This document shows, in pieces, positions 8,613 through 18,516 of a stretch of DNA of 35,246 nt (its first letter is position 1; each line of letters begins with the position of its first letter). The notes beneath the pieces were generated by a model that saw only the letters and a program-made list of their open reading frames with translations, was not told the DNA's origin and made no database searches. Source of the stretch: Betaproteobacteria bacterium (lineage in GTDB: Bacteria > Pseudomonadota > Gammaproteobacteria > Burkholderiales > JAHFQX01); assembly GCA_023259135.1 (NCBI GenBank), contig JAHFQX010000003.1, forward strand, positions 1-35,246. Direction: 5' to 3'. The position numbers and the translations under genes were made by a program.

Positions 8613-10883
8613 GTGGCCAGGAAGAACGACGAACTGCTGAAAAGACTCCTCGCGACCTTTCGCGTCGAGGCGGACGAGCATCTCCAGGCGATGTCGTCGG
8701 GACTGCTCGCGCTGGAGAAAATGCCGCAGGGAGAAGAACGGGCGGCGCTCATCGAGAAGGTCTTCCGGGAAGCGCACAGCCTGAAGGGCGCGGCGCGGGC
8801 CGTGAACCTCGGGGAGATCGAGGCGATCTGCCAGTCGCTGGAAAGCGTGTTCGCCGGGCTGAAGGGCGCGCGGATCGCCGTCTCGCCGCCGCTGTTCGAT
8901 CTCTTGCACCAGGCGCTCAACGCTCTCGGCGGCTTGCTTGCCGCGGACGCCGCCGCGCCTGGGGCTCGCCCGCCGGCGATCGGGCCGCTGACCCGGCGGC
9001 TCGATGAGGCGTCCCAAGGGATGCCGCCCAAACCCGAAGCGCGCGCCGAATCTGCGGTGGCCGCTGACGTGCATCTCCCGCCTCCGGCGCCTGGCCTGGC
9101 GTCTGGGACGGTCAGGGTCTCCACCGCGAAACTCGACGCGGTGATGCGGCAGACCGAGGAGTTGCTGTTGCCGCGGCTGGCGGCTGGCCAGCGCGCCGGC
9201 GATCTGCGCGAGACCGCGGCCGCGCTTGCCGCCTGGAAGAAACAGCGGGCGCGGATTCAACCGGCGCTGCGGCTGATCGAACAAGCGCTCGGGCGAAGCG
9301 GCGCGGCGAACCGCGCCGCCGGGGCGCAGCACGAGTTCGCGAAGCTGCTCGAATATCTGGATGAGGAAGACCTGTTCCTGAAAACCCTCGAAGGCCGGCT
9401 GGCGCGGCTCACAAAGTCCGCCGAGCGCGATTGGCGCATGCTATCCGGTATGACCGGCAGCCTGCTGGAAGAGGTGAAAGAGATGCACCTGCTGCCGTTC
9501 GCTTCGGCGATCGAAATTTTTCCGCGCTTCGTGCGCGATCTTGCGCGCGATCGGGGCAAGGAGGTGGAGCTACTCGTTCAGGGAGGCGAGATCGAAATTG
9601 ACCGGCGAATCCTGGAAGAGTTGAAAGACCCGCTCATCCATCTGCTCAGGAACTGCATTGATCACGGCATCGAGGCGCCGGCGGCGCGCGGGGAAAAGCG
9701 CAAGCCGGCACACGGAACGATCGCGCTTTCGATCTCGCAGCGGGACGGCGGCAAGGTCGAGATTCTCGTCGCCGACGACGGCGCGGGCATTGACGCGGCC
9801 AGGGTGAAAGCGGCGGCCCTCAAGCTCGACTTGGTTTCCGCCGAGGAGGCGGAGCGGCTCGGCGAAGCGGAGGCGCTGGCGCTCGTGTTCCGGTCCGGCG
9901 TTTCCACCAGCCCCATCATCACCGATGTCTCCGGGCGCGGGCTCGGACTCGCGATCGTGCGGGAAAAGATCGAGCGGCTGGGCGGCACGGTCGCGATCGA
10001 GTCGCACCCCGATACGGGAACGCGCTTTCGGATCGTCCTGCCGCTGACGCTCGCCACCTTCCGCGGCGTGCTGGTGCGCGCCGGCGGGCAGCTTTTTGTC
10101 ATTCCGGCGGCGAGCATCGTCCGAGCGGCGCGGGTGGCCGCAGGGGACATCCGGACGGTGGAAAACCGGGAAACGATCACGCTCGGCGGGCAGGCGGTTG
10201 CGCTGGCCGGCTTGGACGATGTGCTGGAGCTGCCGCGCAACGGAGCGACGGGAGAATCGGCGGGCCATGCGCAGGCGCTCGTACTCGGCCTGGGCACAGA
10301 GCGCATCGCGTTCCGGGTGGACGAGGTTCTCGGGGAGCAGGAGGTGCTGGTCAAGACGCTGGGTCCGCAGCTCGCGCGCGTGCGCAACGTCACCGGCGCG
10401 TGCGTGCTCGGGACCGGCCAGGTAGCGCCGGTGCTCAATGCGGCCGATCTCATGAAATCGGCCGTGAAACGGGCGGCGCCGCCGCTCGCCCCCGCCGTGG
10501 AAGAGCCCGCCGGAGCGCAGCAACGCGCCATTCTGGTGGTGGAGGACTCGATTACCTCGCGGGCGTTGCTCAAGGGGATACTCGAATCCGCCGGCTACCG
10601 GGTCGTCACCGCGGTGGACGGCAGCGATGCCTACACCGCGCTCAAGACCGAAACCTTCGATCTGGTGGTCTCCGACGTGGAGATGCCGCGCATGGACGGG
10701 TTCGACCTCACCGCGAAGATACGCGCCGACAAGAGCCTGTCGGAATTGCCGGTGGTGCTGGTCACGGCGCTGGAATCGCGCGAGCATCGCGAGCGCGGCA
10801 TTGACGCCGGCGCCAATGCCTACATCGTGAAAAGCAGCTTCGATCAGAGTAATTTGCTGGAGGTGGTTCGGAGGCTGATTTAG
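8613..10883 (+). CDS. Hybrid chemotaxis histidine kinase CheA-REC (WspE-like)
   Basis: A 756-residue cytoplasmic kinase that phosphorylates itself and then response regulators under receptor control. The HPt domain (1-110) carries phospho-acceptor His55 in AHSLKGAAR. No clear P2 domain follows. The dimerisation/ATPase part has the N box LRNCIDHG (Asn347), G1 box DDGAGID (388-394) and G2 box GRGLGLA (441 on). A CheW-like P5 domain spans about 475-610, and a C-terminal REC domain about 632-756 with acceptor Asp688 (VVSDVEMPRMDG) and VKSSFD. A fused receiver is the hallmark of WspE. The start is GTG 8613, giving MARKND; the ATGs just upstream are stopped at once by TAA. The fused receiver may compete with the downstream regulators for phosphate, as a sink (inference). 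Confidence 0.94.
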   Translation: MARKNDELLKRLLATFRVEADEHLQAMSSGLLALEKMPQGEERAALIEKVFREAHSLKGAARAVNLGEIEAICQSLESVFAGLKGARIAVSPPLFDLLHQALNALGGLLAADAAAPGARPPAIGPLTRRLDEASQGMPPKPEARAESAVAADVHLPPPAPGLASGTVRVSTAKLDAVMRQTEELLLPRLAAGQRAGDLRETAAALAAWKKQRARIQPALRLIEQALGRSGAANRAAGAQHEFAKLLEYLDEEDLFLKTLEGRLARLTKSAERDWRMLSGMTGSLLEEVKEMHLLPFASAIEIFPRFVRDLARDRGKEVELLVQGGEIEIDRRILEELKDPLIHLLRNCIDHGIEAPAARGEKRKPAHGTIALSISQRDGGKVEILVADDGAGIDAARVKAAALKLDLVSAEEAERLGEAEALALVFRSGVSTSPIITDVSGRGLGLAIVREKIERLGGTVAIESHPDTGTRFRIVLPLTLATFRGVLVRAGGQLFVIPAASIVRAARVAAGDIRTVENRETITLGGQAVALAGLDDVLELPRNGATGESAGHAQALVLGLGTERIAFRVDEVLGEQEVLVKTLGPQLARVRNVTGACVLGTGQVAPVLNAADLMKSAVKRAAPPLAPAVEEPAGAQQRAILVVEDSITSRALLKGILESAGYRVVTAVDGSDAYTALKTETFDLVVSDVEMPRMDGFDLTAKIRADKSLSELPVVLVTALESREHRERGIDAGANAYIVKSSFDQSNLLEVVRRLI

Positions 10884-10924
10884 CAAGAAGCAAGAGGCAA
10901 GAGGCAAGAGGCGGGAGGCGGGAA
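10883..10924. repeat. Tandem 7-bp repeats, left border of S23 cassette
   Basis: Six consecutive heptads starting on the last base of the cheA stop: GCAAGAA, three GCAAGAG, GCGGGAG, GCGGGAA. The reverse complement of the same unit (NTCTTGC) fills the other side of the four-helix-bundle gene, so GCAAGAGGC at 10904-10912 is matched by GCCTCTTGC at 11445-11453. The two sets therefore act as inverted borders around the inserted gene. Confidence 0.8.
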
Positions 10925-10954
10925 GAAGAGCGAGCAACAGGGGGGTGCGAGGCA

Positions 10955-11335
10955 ATGATTCAATCGTACAAGGACCTTCAGGTTTTTCGGCTTTCGTATG
11001 AGCTTGCGATGGAGGTGTTCCGGTTGACGAAGAAGTTTCCGAAAGAGGAGTTGTACTCGCTCACCGATCAGGTGCGTCGGTCCTCGCGGTCGGTGACCGC
11101 GAACATCGTCGAGGGCTGGTCCAAGAGGCGTTACGAAAATGTGTTCAAGCGGCACCTGCTCGACGCCATCGGATCGTCCGATGAAACCAAGGTGTGGCTG
11201 GCTTTCGCCGCCGACTGCAAGTACATCACGAGCGATGAACGCCAAACCTTAACGGGGAGATTCGACGAACTCGGCAAGATGCTCCATCGGCTGTTCGAAA
11301 ACTGGAAGACATACGCCGTGGAGAAAGTATCATGA
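10955..11335 (+). CDS. Four-helix-bundle protein of the S23 / 23S rRNA IVP family
   Basis: A 126-residue protein starting IQSYKDLQVFRLSYELAMEVF and continuing FPKEELYSLTDQVRRSSRSVTANIVEG, the signature of the four-helix-bundle family first described as proteins encoded in intervening sequences of 23S rRNA. The family is related to the Avd accessory protein of diversity-generating retroelements. Its biochemical role is unclear; family members form basic pentameric bundles that may bind nucleic acid. GAGG lies just before the ATG. It interrupts the expected cheA-cheB junction and is bordered by inverted 7-bp repeats, which suggests it arrived as a cassette. No 23S rRNA, reverse transcriptase or template/variable repeat pair is present, so neither classic context applies. 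Confidence 0.88.
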   Translation: MIQSYKDLQVFRLSYELAMEVFRLTKKFPKEELYSLTDQVRRSSRSVTANIVEGWSKRRYENVFKRHLLDAIGSSDETKVWLAFAADCKYITSDERQTLTGRFDELGKMLHRLFENWKTYAVEKVS

Positions 11336-11344
11336 TGTGGGAAA

Positions 11345-11466
11345 CCGGAAGCAAGATGCAAGAAGCAAGAAGCAGGACTTGCTTCCCGCGCTCCCGCATC
11401 TTGCTTCCTGCTTCTTGCTTCTTGCATCTTGCTTCCGGCCTCTGGCCTCTTGCATCCTGCTTCCCG
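11345..11466. repeat. 33-bp perfect inverted repeat made of 7-bp units
   Basis: Bases 11345-11377 are the exact reverse complement of 11406-11438, with a 28-base spacer. Both arms are built of heptads (AGAAGCA, AGATGCA on the left; TTCTTGC, ATCTTGC on the right), and degenerate TTGC-type heptads continue to about 11466. In RNA this would be a very stable stem ending about 36 bases before the cheB start. It has no U-run, so termination is not indicated; it could stabilise the upstream mRNA or reduce cheB expression. The repeats also extend the cheB frame upstream by 46 low-complexity codons that are not part of the protein. Confidence 0.85.
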
Positions 11467-11474
11467 GGGAACCC

Positions 11475-12542
11475 ATGATCAAGGTCCTAATAGTGGAAGA
11501 TTCCCTCGTGGTGCGCGAGTTTCTCGTTCACATTCTCGGCGCGGACCCCGAGATCGAAGTCGTCGGCGCGGCGCACGACGGCGAGGGCGCGCTGGAGGCC
11601 GTGCGGCGCTGGCGGCCCGACGTGATCACCATGGACATCCACATGCCCAAAATGGACGGGTTGGAGGCCACGCGCCGGATCATGGAAACCGAGCCGACGC
11701 CCATCGTCGTCGTAAGCGGGAGCACGGACCCTGGGGAGGTGGCGACGACGCTCGATGCGCTGGAGGCGGGCGCGCTGGCGGTGCTGCGCCGCCCGGCGGG
11801 AGTCGGCCATCCGGAGCATGAGGCCACGGCCCGTGAACTGGTGCAGATGGTGAAACTGATGTCGGAAGTCAAGGTGGTGCGGCGCTGGCCGCGGGCGCGG
11901 CGCGGAACTCCGCTCCCACGCCCGACGGAGATGGGCCTTGCGCAGGAGCCGGCGAAAGTCCGGCTCGTGGCCCTCGGCGCCTCGACCGGCGGCCCGCCCG
12001 TGCTCCAGACCATTCTTGCCGCGCTGCCCAAGGATTTTCCGGCGCCGATCGCGATCGTCCAGCACATGGCGGCGGGATTCATCGGCGGGTTCGTCGAGTG
12101 GCTGGCGCACTCTTCCCGCCTGCCCGTGCATCTCGCCACCCACGGCGAATTCATGCTTCCCGGCCACGTCTACGTCGCGCCTGACGAGCGCCAGATGAAG
12201 GTCGAGCGCGGCGGAAGGATCGCCCTGACCGGGGGCGAACCCGAGAACGGACTGCGGCCCTCGGTTTCGTATCTGTTTCGTTCGGTCGCCGAGGTCTACG
12301 GCTGCGACGCCGTCGCCGGCCTGCTCACCGGCATGGGACGCGACGGCGCCGAGGAGTTGCGGCGGCTAAAGGAGAAAGGCGCCGTCACCTTCGCCCAGGA
12401 CAAAGACAGCTCGGTGGTTCACGGCATGCCGGGCGAGGCGATCCGGCTCGACGCGGCGATGCTGGTGCTGCCGCCGGAGAAAATCGCCCCGGTGCTGGCA
12501 AATCTGGCAAACCATAGAGGCAACACGAGGCGCGATCCATGA
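11475..12542 (+). CDS. CheB-type protein-glutamate methylesterase (WspF-like)
   Basis: A 355-residue enzyme that removes methyl groups from the receptor once its receiver is phosphorylated, opposing the CheR. The ATG at 11475 puts MIKVLIVEDS at the start; upstream codons come from repeats. The receiver (about 1-125) has acceptor Asp54 in TMDIHMP. The conserved lysine before proline is replaced: the sequence reads VLRRPAG, with Arg106 in its place. The methylesterase domain (about 162-350) keeps the triad: Ser170 in GASTGGP, His197 in VQHM and Asp290 in GMGRDGA. Its stop overlaps the start of the next gene by 4 bp, linking the output regulator to this array. Loss of WspF in known Wsp systems locks signalling on, so the receiver change is worth noting. 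Confidence 0.93.
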   Translation: MIKVLIVEDSLVVREFLVHILGADPEIEVVGAAHDGEGALEAVRRWRPDVITMDIHMPKMDGLEATRRIMETEPTPIVVVSGSTDPGEVATTLDALEAGALAVLRRPAGVGHPEHEATARELVQMVKLMSEVKVVRRWPRARRGTPLPRPTEMGLAQEPAKVRLVALGASTGGPPVLQTILAALPKDFPAPIAIVQHMAAGFIGGFVEWLAHSSRLPVHLATHGEFMLPGHVYVAPDERQMKVERGGRIALTGGEPENGLRPSVSYLFRSVAEVYGCDAVAGLLTGMGRDGAEELRRLKEKGAVTFAQDKDSSVVHGMPGEAIRLDAAMLVLPPEKIAPVLANLANHRGNTRRDP

Positions 12543-15500
12543 AACCCAAAAAGAATACAAACAGCGGCGTGGAAATCCTCATCGCCGAGGACAGTCCGAC
12601 CCAGGCGGAACAACTGCGCTACCTGCTCGAGGAGCACGGCTTCGCGGTCACGGCCGCGCCCGACGGCAAGCAGGCCCTGGCGGCGGCCCGCCGGCGCAAG
12701 CCGACGCTCGTCATCAGCGACGTCATGATGCCGGAGATGGACGGCTTCGCGTTGTGCCGGGAGATCAAGCGCGACGAGCGGCTCAAGGACATTCCGGTGA
12801 TCCTGCTCACCTCGCTCTCCGACGTGCGGGACATCATGCAGGGCTTGGAGTGCGGCGCCGACAATTTCATCCGCAAGCCGTACGAGGAACGCTACCTGCT
12901 CGCCCGCGTTGATTACCTGCTGATGAACCTGGAGCTGCGCAAAAGCCAGAAGATGCGCATGGGGGTGGAAATCTATCTCGGCGGGCGCAAGCACTTTATC
13001 AGCGCCGAGCAGCAGCAGATCGTGGACCTGCTGATCTCGATCTACGAGGAGGCGATCCACATCAACGAAGAGCTGAAGGAGCGGCAGCGCGAGCTGGCGT
13101 ACTCGAATCGCTCGTTGAGCGGGCTTTACCACGTTGCGGAGGGGCTGAACCGCGCGGTGGGCGAGCGCGAGGTGTGCGAGAAGGCGCTCGAGCACGCGAT
13201 GGAGCTGCCGGGGGTGCAGGCCGGATGGATTTCCCTGTGGGAGCAGGAGAACAACGCTTTCCGGACGGCGGCAGTGCGCAACCTTCCTCCTGCGCTGCTC
13301 CGGGAAGGCGCGATGGAGGGCGAGTGCGAGTGCCGGCGCCGTTTTCTCGCGGGAGAGCTGGACCGCGTCACCAATATCCTGGAGTGCGAGCGGCTGAAAG
13401 GCGCCTCGGGCGACACGCAGGGCCTGCGCTACCACGCCAGCGTGCCGTTGTGGATCGGCGACCGGAGCCTGGGCATTCTGAGCCTGGTGGGAGCCGAGCA
13501 GGGCCTGTTCCAAGACGGCGAGCTGGAAACGCTCTACGGGGTCGGGCACCAGGTGGGCATCGCGCTGGAGCGCGCCCGGCTGCACGAGCGCCTGGAGCAA
13601 CTGGTGGAGCAGCGCACCGCCGCGCTCACCGCCGAGATCGCCGAGCGCAAGAAAGTGGAGGCGGCGCAGGCGCGGCTGGTGGCGATTCTCGACGCGACCA
13701 GCGATTTGGTCGGCATCACCGATTCCCGGGAGAGAATCATCTATCTCAACGCCGGCGGGCGCGGGATGCTGGGGATCGGCCCGGAGGAAGACCTTTCCAT
13801 AAGCACCATTGCCGATTACTGTTCCGCGGAGCAGCGGGATCTCGTCCTCACCAAAGCCATCCCGGCGGCGGTGCGGGACGGGGCGTGGTCCGGGGAGACC
13901 CAGGTGCGCTCCCGCGACGGCCACGATATCCCAGTCTCCCAGGTCATCCTCGCCCACAAGGATGAGAGCGGAAATCTACGCTACCTTTCTACCATCGCCC
14001 GCGACATTACCTTGAGCAAAAAACAAGAGGCGCGGATCATGCGCCTCAACCGCGTGTACCACGTGTTGAGCGGCATCAACGGCACGATCGTGCGCGTGCG
14101 CGACCGGCAGCAGCTTTTCGAGGATGCCTGCCGCATCGTGGTGGAGCACGGCAAGTTCATTTTCGCATGGATCGGCACGCTCGACGCAGGCACGCAACAG
14201 GTTACGCCGGTCGCCAGGGCGGGACACGAGGATGGCTACCTGTCGCGGATCAATCTCAGCGCGCGGGAGGATGCCCCGGGAAGCTGCGTGTTGATCGCGC
14301 GCGCCCTCACCCAGGCGGCGCCGGTGGTGTGCAACGACATCGCCTCGGATGAGCGCACGGAGGGATTGCGCTCCGAAACGCTCGCGCGCGGCTATCGTTC
14401 GGTGGCGGTGTTTCCTTTTATCGTCGAAAGCCAGCCGGTCGGCGTGGGCGTGATTTACGCGTCGGAGCCGGGCGTTTTCGACGAGGAGGAAATGAGGCTG
14501 CTCACCGAACTGGCCGGCGATATTGCGTTCGCGCTGGATCACCTCGAAAAGGAGCAGCGGCTCAATTACCTCGCCTATTTCGACGCCATCACCGGGCTTC
14601 CGAACCAGGCGTTGTTCCTGGAGCGTCTCGACCGGCACCTGGCCGGCGCGCGCAGTGACCGGAAAACATTTTCCGTGATCATGCTCGACCTCGACCGCTT
14701 CGGCGCCATCAACGAAACCCTCGGGCGGCAGGCCGGAGACGAACTGCTGCGCCAGTTCGCCCGGCGCCTGGAGCAGGCGCTCGAGGAAAGCGACGTGGCG
14801 GCGCGTCTCGCCGCCAACCGTTTTGGCATTGTCAGGCGAAGCGTGGACGACAGCACCGAGGTGGCCCATCTCCTCGAGCGGATTCTTCTCGATATCGAGG
14901 CACTGCCGTTCCGGGTGAACGGCAACGAGCTGCGGATCTCGGTCCGGGCCGGAATCGCCCTGTTCCCCGCCGACGGCGCGGATGCCGATGGCCTGTACCG
15001 CAACGCCGAGGCGGCGCTGAAAAAGGCCAAGCTCTCGGGAGACAAGTATCTGTTCTACACCGCCGAGCTCAACGCCCGGGTGGCCGAAAACCTGGCGCTC
15101 GAAAACAAGCTGCACCGGGCGCTGGAGCAGCGGCAACTAGCGCTGCATTACCAGCCGAAAATTGATCTCGGGACGGGACGGATCAGCGGGCTGGAGGCGC
15201 TGATGCGCTGGAACGATCCCGAGGCCGGGCTGGTGCCGCCGGTGAGGTTTATCCCCATCCTCGAGGAAACCGGGCTGATTCTCGAGGCCGGCCGCTGGGC
15301 CATGGAGCAGGCGATCGAGGATTGGGGAAAGTGGCGGGCGAGCGGCCTGCGGCCTCCGCGCGTCGCCGTCAACGTCTCGGCGATCCAACTGCGGCAGAAG
15401 GATTTCGTCGCCACGGTCGAGCGCATGCTGAGCGGCGCGGAAGACACGTCCGGCGCCCTGGAGCTGGAGATCACCGAGAGCCTGATCATGCAGGACATCG

Positions 15501-15868
15501 AAGCAAACATCGCCAGGCTCAAGGCCGTCCGGGACATGGGGGTCGGGGTGGTGATCGACGACTTCGGCACCGGCTATTCCTCGCTTAGCTATATCGCCAG
15601 GCTGCCGATCAACGCGCTGAAGATCGACCGGGCGTTCATCGTCAACATGACGGGCAAGCCGGACGATCTGAGCATCGTCTCCACCATCATCTCCCTGGCG
15701 CATTCCCTGAATCTGAAGGTTGTCGCCGAGGGGGTCGAGACCGAGGAGCAGGCGAAGCTCCTGCGGCTGCTCAAGTGCGACGAAATGCAGGGATACCTGT
15801 TCAGTCCGGCGGTGCCCGCGGAGCAGATCGAGCGCTTCCTGCGGGAGAAGAAATCGCTGCCAGGGTAA
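12539..15868 (+). CDS. Response regulator REC-GAF-PAS-GAF-GGDEF(degenerate)-EAL, probable c-di-GMP phosphodiesterase
   Basis: A 1109-residue cytoplasmic output protein in the place of WspR. Order: REC (about 8-125, Asp61 in ISDVMMPEMDG, lysine in IRKPYEE); coiled linker; GAF (about 195-355) with Cys263, Cys265 and Cys283; PAS (about 380-500); second GAF (about 515-665); GGDEF (about 680-840); EAL (about 855-1100). The GGDEF signature reads AANRF at 758-762 and the RxxD inhibitory position reads EESD, so cyclase activity is not expected. The EAL domain keeps its metal and catalytic residues: E886 in EAL, N945, E977, D1007-D1008, K1028, E1064, Q1084. Predicted reaction: c-di-GMP to pGpG, switched by phosphorylation from the CheA. 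A decayed GGDEF can still bind GTP and activate an EAL in other proteins. Only 4 bp overlap with cheB. Confidence 0.93.
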   Translation: MKPKKNTNSGVEILIAEDSPTQAEQLRYLLEEHGFAVTAAPDGKQALAAARRRKPTLVISDVMMPEMDGFALCREIKRDERLKDIPVILLTSLSDVRDIMQGLECGADNFIRKPYEERYLLARVDYLLMNLELRKSQKMRMGVEIYLGGRKHFISAEQQQIVDLLISIYEEAIHINEELKERQRELAYSNRSLSGLYHVAEGLNRAVGEREVCEKALEHAMELPGVQAGWISLWEQENNAFRTAAVRNLPPALLREGAMEGECECRRRFLAGELDRVTNILECERLKGASGDTQGLRYHASVPLWIGDRSLGILSLVGAEQGLFQDGELETLYGVGHQVGIALERARLHERLEQLVEQRTAALTAEIAERKKVEAAQARLVAILDATSDLVGITDSRERIIYLNAGGRGMLGIGPEEDLSISTIADYCSAEQRDLVLTKAIPAAVRDGAWSGETQVRSRDGHDIPVSQVILAHKDESGNLRYLSTIARDITLSKKQEARIMRLNRVYHVLSGINGTIVRVRDRQQLFEDACRIVVEHGKFIFAWIGTLDAGTQQVTPVARAGHEDGYLSRINLSAREDAPGSCVLIARALTQAAPVVCNDIASDERTEGLRSETLARGYRSVAVFPFIVESQPVGVGVIYASEPGVFDEEEMRLLTELAGDIAFALDHLEKEQRLNYLAYFDAITGLPNQALFLERLDRHLAGARSDRKTFSVIMLDLDRFGAINETLGRQAGDELLRQFARRLEQALEESDVAARLAANRFGIVRRSVDDSTEVAHLLERILLDIEALPFRVNGNELRISVRAGIALFPADGADADGLYRNAEAALKKAKLSGDKYLFYTAELNARVAENLALENKLHRALEQRQLALHYQPKIDLGTGRISGLEALMRWNDPEAGLVPPVRFIPILEETGLILEAGRWAMEQAIEDWGKWRASGLRPPRVAVNVSAIQLRQKDFVATVERMLSGAEDTSGALELEITESLIMQDIEANIARLKAVRDMGVGVVIDDFGTGYSSLSYIARLPINALKIDRAFIVNMTGKPDDLSIVSTIISLAHSLNLKVVAEGVETEEQAKLLRLLKCDEMQGYLFSPAVPAEQIERFLREKKSLPG

Positions 15869-15916
15869 ACCGGGGAAATAAACTGGGGCTATCTCTAGCG
15901 TTTTTGCCCATCCGCC

Positions 15917-17968
<2,052 letters not shown>

Positions 17969-18023
17969 AATGGCAGGCGTTTTTAATCGTGGTTCATTTT
18001 TTAATTTAGGAGACGAAGGTATC

Positions 18024-18350
18024 ATGAAAAGCAAACTGATGATCTTGGCAGCGGGTCTGATGGCGGCGGCCGGCGGGGCGCAAGCCGCGGTGGACGCCAA
18101 AGCCGCGGAAGCCCTGGCGCAAAAGAGTAACTGCCTGGCCTGCCACACCGTGGACAAGAAGCTGGTGGGCCCGGCCTACAAGGACATCGCGGCCAAATAC
18201 AAGGGCGACAAAGGCGCGGAAGCCAAGCTGATCGAGAAGGTCAAGAAAGGCGGCAGCGGCGCCTGGGGAACGATTCCCATGCCTCCCAACCCCCAGGTCA
18301 AGGACCCGGACCTCAAGACCTTGGTGGAGTGGATTCTGTCCATCAAGTAG
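18024..18350 (+). CDS. Small periplasmic class I c-type cytochrome (c551/c552-like)
   Basis: A 108-residue precursor. Residues 1-21 form a Sec signal peptide ending AQA, so the mature protein has about 87 residues and is exported to the periplasm. One haem is attached at Cys37 and Cys40 in CLACH with His41 as ligand; Met86 in GTIPMPPN is the likely sixth ligand. The length and the GPAYKDIAAKYKGD and LVEWILSIK segments fit cytochrome c551/c552, small electron shuttles to terminal oxidases or nitrite reductases. GGAG lies 10-15 bp before the ATG. It has its own candidate promoter and a strong terminator, so it may be a single-gene unit. The electron-transfer partners are not in the window. Confidence 0.95.
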   Translation: MKSKLMILAAGLMAAAGGAQAAVDAKAAEALAQKSNCLACHTVDKKLVGPAYKDIAAKYKGDKGAEAKLIEKVKKGGSGAWGTIPMPPNPQVKDPDLKTLVEWILSIK

Positions 18351-18368
18351 CGGAATTCGCTTTCGCGA

Positions 18369-18396
18369 AAAAAGCCGGTGGTTCAGCCGGCTTTTT
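18369..18396 (+). terminator. Rho-independent terminator after cytochrome c
   Basis: AAAAAGCCGG (18369-18378) pairs perfectly with CCGGCTTTTT (18387-18396) across an 8-base loop, giving a GC stem followed by a T-run. The A-tract on the left makes it potentially bidirectional. Confidence 0.9.
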
Positions 18397-18444
18397 CATG
18401 TCCGGAATCCGCCAATGGAGGCGGGTCCGGCCCGAGCGCTGAAA

Positions 18445-18473
18445 TTGACAAGCGTGGAGGGTATTCTCATAAT
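18445..18473 (+). promoter_or_regulatory. Sigma-70 promoter of the liv operon
   Basis: TTGACA (18445-18450, perfect) with a 17-bp spacer and CATAAT (18468-18473, 5 of 6), 43 bp before the livK start. It is the best promoter in the window and lies just past the cytochrome terminator, so livK begins its own transcription unit. Confidence 0.85.
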
Positions 18474-18516
18474 CCTCGCAGCATCCACAGTCTGTCATTA
18501 ATCAAAGAGGAAACAG

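Noticed and set aside
10883-10924. CRISPR-like array in the heptad repeats
   Set aside because: Units are 7 bp, contiguous and without spacers; no cas genes nearby.
10955-11335. Diversity-generating retroelement suggested by the Avd-related four-helix protein
   Set aside because: No reverse transcriptase frame and no template/variable repeat pair with adenine-specific differences in the window.
11337-11474. 46-residue N-terminal extension of CheB
   Set aside because: These codons come from the heptad repeats (giving LASCFLL-like strings) and precede the family's MIKVLIVEDS start, so they are not coding.
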